Shown here: positions 41,152 through 49,499 of the stretch, piece after piece
How the letters are laid out: every line of letters begins with the position of its first letter
Numbering within the stretch: position 1 is the stretch's first letter
Assembly: GCA_023426125.1 (NCBI GenBank)
Contig: JAFABI010000090.1
Location: 124,001 to 188,000, forward strand
DNA length: 64,000 bases
DNA from: Bacillota bacterium
Lineage (GTDB): Bacteria > Bacillota > Clostridia > Acetivibrionales > DTU013
Direction: 5' to 3'
Made by a program: the position numbers and the translations under genes
Notes under the pieces: generated by a model
Told to the model about the DNA's origin: nothing
Seen by the model: the letters and a program-made list of their open reading frames with translations, nothing else
Database searches by the model: none

Positions 41152-42840
41152 ATGTTAAAAAATTTCAAGCTTTCTGCACGTTTAGGTCTGGGTTTTGGCG
41201 TAGTATTGGTATTAATGATGATTATTACTGTAATTGTATTTATCAGTATGAATTCGATCCAGGACCGGCTGGAAGGGATTGTAAACGACAATGTCTATAA
41301 ATTGGGTTTGTGCCAGGATATGACCGATTCCGTACATATTGTAGCACGGGTTATGCGGACGGTAGCGCTGCTTGACGATCAGGCGGAGATGGAAACCGAA
41401 TACAAGAAAATGGAAGAAGCAAGACAGGCATACGATGCCGCATGGAAAGCACTGCTGGCAACGACTGCAACCGAACAAGGGCAAGCATACCGAACCAATA
41501 TAGAAAATGCGATGAATAAGGCGCGGCCGTTGAATGACAAAGTTGTTGACCTGGCAATGGCAAACAATGACGCCGAAACCGTCAGAATACTCATGGATGA
41601 AGCCGGACCTGCAACGCAAAGCTGGCAGGATGCTCTGGACGAAAATATGAAATTCCAGGAGGGCAATAATACAAAAGACGCCGAAGCTGCCAACAGCGCC
41701 TATACCTCCACGCTGGTCCTGATGTTTTCCCTTGCCGGCGTATCCTTGCTGGCAGGCATTTTGATCGCCGTATTCCTGACGCGCAGTATAACCAAACCGA
41801 TTAACGTTATCGTCGATGGATTGAATGAAGGAGCGCAGCAGGTAGCCTCGGCATCGGAACAGCTTTCGGCGTCAAGCCAGCAGCTGGCCGAAGGGAATGC
41901 CGAGCAGGCATCCTCCATTGAAGAGACCTCCTCAACCCTGGAAGAATCCGCGTCAATGGTGCAGCAGAACGCTGAAAACACCAAGCAGGCCGCCATGCTG
42001 GCCGGACAGACCAAAACCGTCGCAGATAAAGGCAATGCCGAAATGCAGGAAATGATGACCTCCATGGGCGAAATCAAGAAGTCCAGCGACCAGATCGCAA
42101 AAATCATCAAGGTGATCGATGAAATCGCTTTCCAGACCAACATTCTGGCGCTGAATGCCGCGGTTGAAGCGGCGAGGGCGGGGGATGCGGGAATGGGTTT
42201 TGCCGTCGTTGCGGAGGAAGTAAGGAACCTTGCCCAGAGAAGCGCACAGGCAGCCAAGGATACTGCTGCCATTATCGAGACCAACATCGAATTATCGGAA
42301 AAAGGAGTCAGTGTTGCCAAGAAGGTTGGAGAATCCCTGTCGGAAATCACCGTACAGGCCAAGAAGGTAAATGAGCTGATGGATGAAATCGCTGCCGCAA
42401 GCCAGGAACAGACACAGGGCATCGGGCAGATCAACAAGGCCATCATGCAAATGGAAAAGGTAACGCAAATGAGTGCTTCCAGCGCTGAGGAATGCGCATC
42501 CTCCTCCGAGGAATTAAGCGCCCAGGCTTTAAAATTAAGAGAAATCGTCCAGCAGCTTGTCAGTGTGGTAAACGGGAACGCAGATAAGGACATGCTGGCG
42601 CAAAACGCAGCCGGCGCCGGCTTTAACAGCCGTTACCACAATACGGCGCTCCATCAAAACGCAGCCACGCTTCACCCGGGAGATACCCATGGCATAAAAG
42701 CCACCGATTCCCAGAATAAAAATACGTCTTATATCGGTGCACCCAGCCATGCCTCCGACACAAACAAACCAGGAAAGAAAACGCATATCGTAAATCCGGA
42801 GGAAGTGATTCCGCTGGATCAGGATAAAAAGGATTTCTGA
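41152..42840 (+). CDS. Methyl-accepting chemotaxis protein with four-helix-bundle sensor
   Basis: A 562-residue receptor. Transmembrane segments lie at about 11-33 and 187-210, around an external helical sensor of the 4HB_MCP type. The cytoplasmic coiled coil carries the highly conserved tip E-I-A-F-Q-T-N-I-L-A-L-N-A-A-V-E-A-A-R, with Gln/Glu-rich methylation regions on both sides. Little or no HAMP domain is visible between the second membrane segment (ending R-S-I-T-K-P) and the methylation helices. The last 90 residues are polar and low in complexity and lack a CheR-binding pentapeptide. Its ligand is unknown. Confidence 0.93.
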   Translation: MLKNFKLSARLGLGFGVVLVLMMIITVIVFISMNSIQDRLEGIVNDNVYKLGLCQDMTDSVHIVARVMRTVALLDDQAEMETEYKKMEEARQAYDAAWKALLATTATEQGQAYRTNIENAMNKARPLNDKVVDLAMANNDAETVRILMDEAGPATQSWQDALDENMKFQEGNNTKDAEAANSAYTSTLVLMFSLAGVSLLAGILIAVFLTRSITKPINVIVDGLNEGAQQVASASEQLSASSQQLAEGNAEQASSIEETSSTLEESASMVQQNAENTKQAAMLAGQTKTVADKGNAEMQEMMTSMGEIKKSSDQIAKIIKVIDEIAFQTNILALNAAVEAARAGDAGMGFAVVAEEVRNLAQRSAQAAKDTAAIIETNIELSEKGVSVAKKVGESLSEITVQAKKVNELMDEIAAASQEQTQGIGQINKAIMQMEKVTQMSASSAEECASSSEELSAQALKLREIVQQLVSVVNGNADKDMLAQNAAGAGFNSRYHNTALHQNAATLHPGDTHGIKATDSQNKNTSYIGAPSHASDTNKPGKKTHIVNPEEVIPLDQDKKDF

Positions 42841-42875
42841 TATTTGCAGGTATTGAGCTGTCCCGTCCTCTGCTA

Positions 42876-43745
42876 TTGACCCGTGACGATAAAAGGGAAA
42901 TGGCAGAGGGCACGGAAGCAAAGGAGTGGTTTTTCATTTTGCAATCCTTTACAGATAGAGAATTTGAGAAGTACAGGCGGCTGATCTATGAAAAGTCCGG
43001 TATTCATCTCAGCGACGTAAAAAAAGATACGCTCAAAGCCAAGCTGCACAAGCTTATGGCCAGAAACAGCATGTATTCGTACGACGAGTACTATAATACG
43101 CTGGTAACCGACAGGGATAAACGGAATATCATCGAATTTATCAATGAGATTACCATCAACAAGACGGATTTTTTCCGGGAAAACAACCATTTTGACTTTA
43201 TAAAGTGCAAAATCCAATGGATTCTGGAGAAAAATCCGAGGATTTTACGAAACAGGGAAATCAGAGTGTGGAGCGCCGGATGCTCAACGGGAGAGGAAGC
43301 CTACACCCTTGCCTTTGTATTGAAGGAATGCCTGCCGGAAAATATCAATATAAAAATCCTGGCGACGGATATCTGCAGCAAGGTATTGATCATTGCCGGA
43401 AAGGGCATTTACCCCTCCAGGATTAAAGACGAGATCGACAGATACTATCTGGCCAGGTACTTTGAACGGTCGGAGAATGAATATAAAGTAGTTGACGGCA
43501 TAAGGGAGCTGGTAACCTTAAGGCAGTTTAACCTTATGGATGCTTTTCCCTTCAGCAATACCTTCGACATGATTTTTTGCAGAAATGTCATGATTTATTT
43601 TGATACAAAAACGCAGCAAAGCCTCCTGGATAAATTTTATAGTGTAACGGCTCCAGGGGGGCTGCTGTTTTTGGGGCATTCGGAGAGCCTGATAAATAAA
43701 AGGCACCGGTATCAGTATATACAGCCTACGATTTATAGTAAATAG
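42876..43745 (+). CDS. cheR: Chemotaxis protein methyltransferase CheR
   Basis: A 289-residue enzyme that methylates receptor glutamates. The N-terminal helical domain (F-x4-Y-R-R-L-I-Y-E-K-S-G-I-H-L) is followed by the SAM domain with I-R-V-W-S-A-G-C-S-T-G-E-E-A-Y-T-L, L-A-T-D-I, and F-C-R-N-V-M-I-Y-F. The start is uncertain: TTG 42876 has no visible ribosome binding site, and ATG 42900 has AAAGGGA only two bases away. It is 36 bp from the receptor gene and belongs to the operon. Confidence 0.92.
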   Translation: MTRDDKREMAEGTEAKEWFFILQSFTDREFEKYRRLIYEKSGIHLSDVKKDTLKAKLHKLMARNSMYSYDEYYNTLVTDRDKRNIIEFINEITINKTDFFRENNHFDFIKCKIQWILEKNPRILRNREIRVWSAGCSTGEEAYTLAFVLKECLPENINIKILATDICSKVLIIAGKGIYPSRIKDEIDRYYLARYFERSENEYKVVDGIRELVTLRQFNLMDAFPFSNTFDMIFCRNVMIYFDTKTQQSLLDKFYSVTAPGGLLFLGHSESLINKRHRYQYIQPTIYSK

Positions 43746-43766
43746 TACTGCAGTCACAGGAGTATT

Positions 43767-44255
43767 ATGAGTACAGAGGAGAAGTATTTCTTAAAGCCCG
43801 GATATATTTTTGCAAGCGAACAACCCTATTTGATCCATACGGTACTGGGCTCGTGCGTATCGGTATGCCTCTGGGACATTGTACGGAAAGCCGGCGGCAT
43901 GAACCACTATATTTACGGCAGGGCAAACCGTGGGAATTGCAATGCCAGGTATGGCGATGCGTCCATCCTGTATCTTGTTCATTATTTGATACGTGAAATG
44001 GGCTGCCGGAGACCAAACCTGAGGGCCCATATCATCGGCGGCGGTTATAACCGGGAGCTGGACTCAAAAATCGGAGACGGGAATATTGCGGTGGCAGAAG
44101 AGCTTCTGAAGGAGAATGGGATCGAAGTGGCAACAAAGGACGTTGGCGGTGAAGCAGGAAGAAAAGTGATTTTCAACAATGTGACGGGAGAAGTCCTTGT
44201 ATACAAGGGAATAAATATCAGAAGAAGCGATTGGTATCCGGCAGATGAAGAATAG
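43767..44255 (+). CDS. cheD: Chemoreceptor glutamine deamidase CheD
   Basis: A 162-residue enzyme that converts receptor Gln to Glu and, in the Bacillus/Thermotoga systems, stimulates CheC. The catalytic Cys30 in L-G-S-C-V-S-V-C-L and His47 in G-G-M-N-H-Y are intact. The V-x-A-K/A-I-I-G-G motif appears as H-I-I-G-G-G. It overlaps cheB by 11 bases. Confidence 0.93.
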   Translation: MSTEEKYFLKPGYIFASEQPYLIHTVLGSCVSVCLWDIVRKAGGMNHYIYGRANRGNCNARYGDASILYLVHYLIREMGCRRPNLRAHIIGGGYNRELDSKIGDGNIAVAEELLKENGIEVATKDVGGEAGRKVIFNNVTGEVLVYKGINIRRSDWYPADEE

Positions 44256-45282
44256 AATAAAGGTACTGATTATCGATGATTCGGCCCTGGTCCGTAAAAT
44301 CCTTACCCAGGAGCTGGCGAAAGATCCGGGGATAGAGGTGGTGGGCACCGCTCCCGACCCATATATCGGAAGAGACAGGATCCTGCAGTTTAAGCCCGAC
44401 GTGCTCATCCTGGATATTGAAATGCCCAGGATGGACGGCATCACCTTCCTGGAAAAGCTAATGAAGCACTACCCCATGCCGGTAATCATCGTAAGCTCCC
44501 TTGCGCAGGAAGGCTGCCAGGTGGCATTGAAGGCATTGGAGCTGGGGGCCCTGGAAGTGATGGCCAAACCGGGGTCTTCCTATACGGTGAAGGACATGAG
44601 CGAGCAGCTGATCGATAAAATAAAGGCCGTATCCGTTGTGAAAAATTTTAAAGCACCGGTTGAAAGAAAAGAGACCGATCTAGCGTCAGCTTCCGGCAAG
44701 GCAATGCTTAAAACAACGCAGAAGATCATCGCCATCGGCGCGTCAACAGGCGGTACCGAAGCGATTAAGGAAATACTTTTAAAGCTGCCGCCGGACATGC
44801 CTCCCATCTTAGTGGTCCAGCATATGCCTCAATACTTTACCCGATCTTTTGCCGACAGATTGGACAGCCTGTGCAGGCTAAAGGTCAAGGAAGCCGAAGA
44901 CGGGGAATTGTTGGCCCCGGGCAAGGTATTGATCGCAAAAGGCAACAAGCATATGGTTTTGAAAAGAAGCGGCGCAAGCTATTATGTAGAAATAAAGGAC
45001 GGCGAGCTGGTTTACCACCAGAGGCCTTCCGTTGAGGTGCTGTTCAGTTCCGTGGCAAGGTATGCCGGTTCCAATGCGATAGGGATTATACTTACAGGCA
45101 TGGGCAGGGACGGAGCGGATGGATTGCTGAAAATGAGACATGAAGGGGCTTATACCATCGCGCAGGATGAAAAAAGCTGTGTTGTTTACGGCATGCCCAA
45201 AGAGGCGGTTTTGGCAGGAGCAGTAATGCGGGTGGCTTCCCTTGAAAAAATTCCCCAGGTTTTGCTGGAGGCGCTGGAATAG
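44245..45282 (+). CDS. cheB: Protein-glutamate methylesterase CheB
   Basis: A 345-residue two-domain enzyme. The receiver domain has Asp57 (L-I-L-D-I-E-M-P) and K108. The methylesterase domain has the Ser167/His193/Asp289 triad, in I-G-A-S-T-G-G, V-V-Q-H-M-P and G-M-G-R-D-G-A-D. It removes receptor methyl groups and provides adaptation together with CheR. It is the last chemotaxis gene; the riboswitch unit follows after 125 bp. Confidence 0.95.
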   Translation: MKNRIKVLIIDDSALVRKILTQELAKDPGIEVVGTAPDPYIGRDRILQFKPDVLILDIEMPRMDGITFLEKLMKHYPMPVIIVSSLAQEGCQVALKALELGALEVMAKPGSSYTVKDMSEQLIDKIKAVSVVKNFKAPVERKETDLASASGKAMLKTTQKIIAIGASTGGTEAIKEILLKLPPDMPPILVVQHMPQYFTRSFADRLDSLCRLKVKEAEDGELLAPGKVLIAKGNKHMVLKRSGASYYVEIKDGELVYHQRPSVEVLFSSVARYAGSNAIGIILTGMGRDGADGLLKMRHEGAYTIAQDEKSCVVYGMPKEAVLAGAVMRVASLEKIPQVLLEALE

Positions 45283-45406
45283 GCCTGCAGCAGCGGTAAA
45301 AAGGCGGATGGTGTGAAGGGCTTCAGCTCGTTTCTTCCCATCAGCGATTGAATAGGACAAATAGCCTATTCTCATAGGCCTATCATATCATTTGGCTTTG
45401 GGGATA

Positions 45407-45435
45407 TTGATGTGTAAGTCCAAACATAATATAAT
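45407..45435 (+). promoter_or_regulatory. Sigma-A promoter of the riboswitch transcript
   Basis: TTGATG, 17-bp spacer, perfect TATAAT. Transcription would begin about 65 nt before the riboswitch core. Confidence 0.82.
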
Positions 45436-45499
45436 AACAGAGAAGTCTGGGAAAGTATGACTAAAGTACCATCAAGATGATACTATAGTACAAATTGTA

Positions 45500-45590
45500 A
45501 CTGAAAAAGGCAAACCTGTCGAAAGGCAGGGACGCAAAGCCGCAAGTCTAAGGCATATTGATGCTATGACCGTTGGGTTGCCAGGATATA
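45500..45590 (+). ncRNA. Cyclic-di-GMP-I (GEMM) riboswitch
   Basis: The core 45509-45582 fits the class I cyclic-di-GMP aptamer. P1 is GGCAAACC with GGGTTGCC. P2 is CCTGTC-GAAA-GGCAGG, closed by a GNRA tetraloop. The invariant linker GACGCAAAGCC follows, then a P3 hairpin containing the CTAAGG tetraloop-receptor region and ATGACCG before the closing strand. The GAAA loop and receptor match the tertiary contact known from the Vibrio Vc2 RNA. The downstream terminator suggests control of termination, but I cannot tell whether the ligand switches expression on or off. The nearest downstream genes are the 86-residue protein and the SANT-repeat protein. Confidence 0.93.
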
Positions 45591-45675
45591 AGCGAAACTA
45601 CAAGGTTTGAGTTTGGTTTTTTGGTGCTTTTTTACAGATGTGTGGTTTACCTTGTTTATTATACACTTATATAGC

Positions 45676-45709
45676 AAGCAGGCAGCTTATATTGGAGCCT
45701 GCTTTTTTT
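45676..45709 (+). terminator. Terminator of the riboswitch expression platform
   Basis: AAGCAGGC pairs with GCCTGCTT (13-base loop) and runs into TTTTTTT, about 90 nt after the aptamer and 45 bp before the next start codon. The region 45591-45675 holds no credible gene; one frame that crosses it also crosses the terminator. Confidence 0.85.
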
Positions 45710-45754
45710 GTTGTTCGGGTTTGGGATTAACGCTCAGGGGAGGGATATTTAATC

Positions 45755-46015
45755 GTGGTAAAGTTCAGCAGGGAATTGATTGCGACAATAAATGAAAACC
45801 AATCAGAAGAAGTAAACAAAGTTGAAACCGGCAATAAAAACATAGCGGTTCCGGAACAGGAAACCTTCCAATATATCTATGACAATGCCAGAAAAGGGAA
45901 TGAAATGGCGGCCGTACTGCTGGATGAATGGCAGAGATCCTGTAAACCGAAGGACGACAAAGAGGAACTGATTGTTCGGACAATTCAAAAAGCGGCAAAT
46001 AAGATATTCAAATAA
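45755..46015 (+). CDS. Small hypothetical protein behind the cyclic-di-GMP riboswitch
   Basis: An 86-residue protein with GTG start and strong ribosome binding site (GGGGAGGG, about 10 nt). It is charged and predicted mostly helical, with no Cys, signal peptide or membrane segment. The middle part reads Y-I-Y-D-N-A-R-K-G-N-E-M-A-A-V-L-L-D-E-W. I recognise no domain. It is the first gene after the riboswitch and is followed 31 bp later by the SANT-repeat gene, so the two are probably cotranscribed. Confidence 0.65.
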   Translation: MVKFSRELIATINENQSEEVNKVETGNKNIAVPEQETFQYIYDNARKGNEMAAVLLDEWQRSCKPKDDKEELIVRTIQKAANKIFK

Positions 46016-46046
46016 ACAAAGGGGTATTGTTTGAAAAGGTGATGGC

Positions 46047-47003
46047 ATGAAAAAGAAATGGACAAAAGAGGAAATGCAGTATCTTAAGAACAATTGGGAG
46101 ATTAAAACGGTTGAAGACCTTGCCGGAGAGCTTGGCAGGACGGAAGACAGCCTGTTGAGAAAGGCAAGAAGGACGGGCCTTAACGTACACAAAAAAGAAG
46201 AGGAATTGATGAAAAGAAAGTGGACCCAGGAAGAAGATGAATTTGTAATCAGGAACTATAAAAAGATGTCTTCCGATGAGATTTCATTGCATATCAACAG
46301 GACAGCCTCTTCCATAAGGAAAAGGGCGCGGGCGCTGAAGGTATCCTCCGAAGTGACTCACTGGACGGAGGAAGAAGAACAGTTTTTGTTTGAAAAATGG
46401 GGAGTTGTCAATGTCGATATTATTGCAAAACAATTGAACAGGAGCCGAAACGCCGTACTTCTGAAAGCCTACCAGATGTCGCTCCGCAAACAGATTACAG
46501 CCAATGGCACATACTTCACCCCTGTGGATATCAGCAATATTCTGAACATCAATATCCGGTCGTTCTACACCTGGATACGGAACGGGCTCATAAAATACAG
46601 GAGATTCAGGGTGGGAAGGAAAACAAAATACCAGATAACGGCAGAGTCCTTTTGTAAATTTATCAAGGAGCATCAGGACAAATGGAATTCGCAAGAGGCG
46701 GATATCGACCTGATCAGATCCTACTGCTGTTCCTATTTTATCTATGATGACGGCACACTGGCCTTCAGGGACGAATCAACCCGGTGGCTGGACGAAAAGA
46801 TCGCCAGGGACAAAAGGGAATACCGGAGTCAAATGAAGCCCTGGACAACGAATGAAGAAAAAAGGCTGCTTACCATATTGGAGGCGGGTTATTCCCATAA
46901 GGAGATCTGCTGCAAGCTTGGGAGGTCTTTGGGCTCGACGAAAACAAAAATCTATACGCTGAAAAAAAGAGCGGACACACAGCTGGAGAGGATGCTTGGA
47001 TGA
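46047..47003 (+). CDS. Protein with four Myb/SANT-like repeats and an excisionase-like helix-turn-helix
   Basis: A 318-residue protein. Four units share the pattern W-[ST]-x3-[ED]-x3-[LFV] ... I/L-[AS]-x2-[LI]-[GN]-R-[ST]-x2-[SA]-[LIV]: residues 3-45 (W5), 57-99 (W59), 104-146 (W106) and 263-309 (W266). Each looks like a three-helix Myb/SANT domain. Between repeats 3 and 4, residues about 155-210 look like an excisionase/MerR-type helix-turn-helix (F-T-P-V-D-I-S-N-I-L-N-I-N-I-R-S-F-Y-T-W-I). It is basic overall and very likely binds DNA. No catalytic domain is visible. It lies downstream of a cyclic-di-GMP riboswitch and next to the chemotaxis operon, which makes a regulator of motility, adhesion or sporulation a fair guess. 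A phage-type role is the alternative. Confidence 0.75.
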   Translation: MKKKWTKEEMQYLKNNWEIKTVEDLAGELGRTEDSLLRKARRTGLNVHKKEEELMKRKWTQEEDEFVIRNYKKMSSDEISLHINRTASSIRKRARALKVSSEVTHWTEEEEQFLFEKWGVVNVDIIAKQLNRSRNAVLLKAYQMSLRKQITANGTYFTPVDISNILNINIRSFYTWIRNGLIKYRRFRVGRKTKYQITAESFCKFIKEHQDKWNSQEADIDLIRSYCCSYFIYDDGTLAFRDESTRWLDEKIARDKREYRSQMKPWTTNEEKRLLTILEAGYSHKEICCKLGRSLGSTKTKIYTLKKRADTQLERMLG

Positions 47004-47613
47004 TATTTACCGTGCCGCATAATTCATCTGAAAATTTTAGTTCTGTAGGGGCGCGAATTGCGCCTCCGAATAAATAGTTCCGCGATAGGGATAGTTCTTC
47101 TCTGGTGCAATTGGATCATTTTGGAGAAGCAAGTGGGATGGCTCTGTTTGCTAGTTCCACTTGCTTAGAATCATTACTCTATTTACGGGTATATCTTCTA
47201 TAGATTGATTACGACTGGTATGTCCAATCATATTCTCGAAGGGATCAACTAAGCCTTATAGCCGGATCGCTTCGTGTTTTCAACAATTATTTATCTCGCG
47301 GAATTAAGTTAAATAGATCCAGCGCTTTATGAAGCCTGTATCATCGATGATGGCATGCGATAGAAGCAAACGTTGCATATCACATTGCAGGGTACTCGTC
47401 AACAGCCACAAGGATAGCGGTACCAAGCATGGGAAACGTGCTGAATGGTCCTCAAGTGTATACGGCATCGGGGGACAGGCGTTTGACAAAACAAGACGGA
47501 TAGGTCTAAAATATGAAGAGAACGAGTTGTTAGTATCCTGCGGTTATATGAAGACTATATCGTAAAGCCTTATGGGCTGTTTGGGCAGGTTAAACCATGT
47601 AAGGAGTGAAGGC
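47004..47613. other. Gene-free region with one family A repeat
   Basis: A family A core lies at 47043-47070 (GTAGGGGCGCGAATTGCGCC). Open frames on both strands between 47300 and 47570 (one ends A-I-I-D-D-T-G-F-I-K on the minus strand) have no ribosome binding site and may be transposase debris; I do not recognise them. Confidence 0.4.
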
Positions 47614-48522
47614 GTGACGGCTGGCAACGAAACGGAAAAAGTGAATAAAAGGAAAAAATTCCATTTTGACAATGTTTACGTTGAAAATCCGAGGCTTTAT
47701 GAGGATATCATCCTTTACCAGATCGGAGATTTAAGCTGCGAAAGCGGCTATACCATCGGTGAGCATGAACAATACTGCTATGAGATCAGCTATGTCGTAT
47801 CGGGAAAAGGCTGCTTCCTGACGGATGGCCGCTCCTATCCGGTCAAAAAAGGGGATATCTTTTTAAACAAGCCTGGAGAATATCATAACGGAATCGCGGA
47901 TAAAGTCGATCCGTTCCGTTATTTCTATCTGGGCTATGTTTTTCAGGAGCAAAAGGATGGGCACGGTTCGCTGGCTCATATCCGGAAAATGTTTGACCAG
48001 GTAAAAAATCCTGTCCTGCAGGATAAGTTCACTATTGACATACCTTTTATAAACATTTTCAGCGAGATTATCAATGTAGGCGGCTATACGGACCTGATGA
48101 TAAAGACCTACCTGCATCAGATCGTGGTGCTGGCATTCCGGAATTTCTTCGAAGGCTGGGAAAAGGAATATTCGCCGCAGGACAATGATCAGAAAACAAA
48201 ACAGATTGTTTATGAGGTAGTCAACTATATCGACACGCATTTATATAATTTGGCTGATCTTTCTAAAATCGCCGTGGAGCTGGGTTACAGCTATTCGTAC
48301 CTTTCACGCATCTTTTCTCTTGAAACGGGGCTTCGCATCCAGGATTATTATCAGAAAAAGCGTTTTGAAAAAGCGGTGGAGCTTTTGAAGAACGCTGATT
48401 ACAGCATAACCAGGATCGCTGAAGACCTTCAATATCAATCCATTCATTCCTTCAGCAAGGCATTCCGGAAATATTTCGGCATTTCACCGACTGTTTATCA
48501 GAATTTATGCAGAAAAGACTAA
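47614..48522 (+). CDS. AraC-family regulator with cupin sensor domain
   Basis: A 302-residue protein. The N-terminal half is an AraC-type cupin (H-E-Q-Y-C-Y-E-I-S-Y-V-V-S-G, then K-K-G-D-I-F-L-N-K-P-G-E-Y-H). The C-terminal half has two helix-turn-helix motifs (L-S-K-I-A-V-E-L-G-Y-S-Y-S-Y-L-S-R and I-T-R-I-A-E-D-L-Q-Y-Q-S-I-H-S-F). I use the GTG at 47614, with TAAGGAG 8 nt upstream. It stands at the head of the TIM-barrel/Gfo cluster in the same direction and is its likely activator, sensing a sugar. Confidence 0.88.
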   Translation: MTAGNETEKVNKRKKFHFDNVYVENPRLYEDIILYQIGDLSCESGYTIGEHEQYCYEISYVVSGKGCFLTDGRSYPVKKGDIFLNKPGEYHNGIADKVDPFRYFYLGYVFQEQKDGHGSLAHIRKMFDQVKNPVLQDKFTIDIPFINIFSEIINVGGYTDLMIKTYLHQIVVLAFRNFFEGWEKEYSPQDNDQKTKQIVYEVVNYIDTHLYNLADLSKIAVELGYSYSYLSRIFSLETGLRIQDYYQKKRFEKAVELLKNADYSITRIAEDLQYQSIHSFSKAFRKYFGISPTVYQNLCRKD

Positions 48523-48614
48523 TCAGGAACAATGGAAAGTAAAACGTGGATAAATACATCCGGTGAATCTATTGATATGATTATGTTATAGAAATTAATC
48601 GGGTGGTGATGATT

Positions 48615-49466
48615 TTGTATAGCTTTCCTATTGGTGTGATGGTGGATTCCTTCCGTTTGAGCCTGCAGGAAGGGATCAAAAAATCCAGGCAGGTAGGCGC
48701 CGAAGGGATACAGGTTTATGCGGTGCAGGGTGAGATGTCCCCTGAAAACCTTACTCCGGTACAAAGAAGAGAAATTCTTGATATGACGGTATCAAACGGT
48801 CTGGTTATTTCGGCTCTCTGCGGAGATCTTGGAGGACATGGCTTTGCAAAGGCGGAAGATAATCCGTGGAAGATTGAAAAGACAAAAAAGATAATGGACC
48901 TGGCCGGAGAACTGGAGTGCAATGTTGTCACTACGCACATCGGTGTTGTCCCTGAAGATACGGGGAATCCAAAGTGGAAAATCCTGCAGGAAGCCTGCGA
49001 AGAATTGGGCGAATATGGAGATAAGACCGGAATCTATCTTGCAGTCGAAACAGGGCCGGAAACGGCAGCCACTTTAAAGAATTTCCTGGACAGTCTGCAT
49101 TCACGGGGGGTAAGAGTGAATCTCGACCCGGCCAATCTGGTGATGGTAACCGGCGATGATCCGGTAAAAGCCGTCCATACATTAAAGGACTACATTGTAC
49201 ATACCCATGCAAAGGATGGAATCCTGCTGAAAAAGACAGATCCTGTGTTGATATACAATTTTTTTGCGGAAGGAGGGATTGAAGATTTCCACCTGGAGGA
49301 ATACTTCCGTGAAATGCCGCTTGGCGAGGGACAGGTTCCTTTTGACAGGTATCTCAAGGCGCTGGATGAAATAGGGTATCAGGGTTTTCTAACCATCGAG
49401 AGGGAAGTGGGAGACAATCCGGAAAAAGACATCCGGATGGCGGTAGAATTTCTAAAACAAAAATAA
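48615..49466 (+). CDS. Sugar-phosphate isomerase/epimerase-like TIM-barrel protein
   Basis: A 283-residue xylose-isomerase-like TIM barrel. Metal-site residues typical of the family are seen: H in V-V-T-T-H-I-G-V, E in L-A-V-E-T-G-P-E, D in V-N-L-D-P-A-N-L, H in H-T-H-A-K-D-G, and E in F-L-T-I-E-R-E. Relatives act as epimerases, dehydratases (IolE), or 3-keto-glycoside lyases. I prefer TTG 48615, spaced 8 nt from GGTGG; in-frame ATG 48609 and GTG 48603 are alternatives. It is the first enzyme gene of the cluster. Confidence 0.85.
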   Translation: MYSFPIGVMVDSFRLSLQEGIKKSRQVGAEGIQVYAVQGEMSPENLTPVQRREILDMTVSNGLVISALCGDLGGHGFAKAEDNPWKIEKTKKIMDLAGELECNVVTTHIGVVPEDTGNPKWKILQEACEELGEYGDKTGIYLAVETGPETAATLKNFLDSLHSRGVRVNLDPANLVMVTGDDPVKAVHTLKDYIVHTHAKDGILLKKTDPVLIYNFFAEGGIEDFHLEEYFREMPLGEGQVPFDRYLKALDEIGYQGFLTIEREVGDNPEKDIRMAVEFLKQK

Positions 49467-49499
49467 GTTAAAATCTCAGTGAAAGGTGAGGGAAAAAAT

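Noticed and set aside
41700..42593. Long open frame (297 codons) on the minus strand
   Set aside because: Antisense to the chemoreceptor. Its Ser/Ala-rich low-complexity translation is the mirror of the coiled-coil codons.
45607..45795. Open frame of 62 codons after the riboswitch
   Set aside because: It crosses the terminator hairpin and overlaps the well-supported start at 45755.
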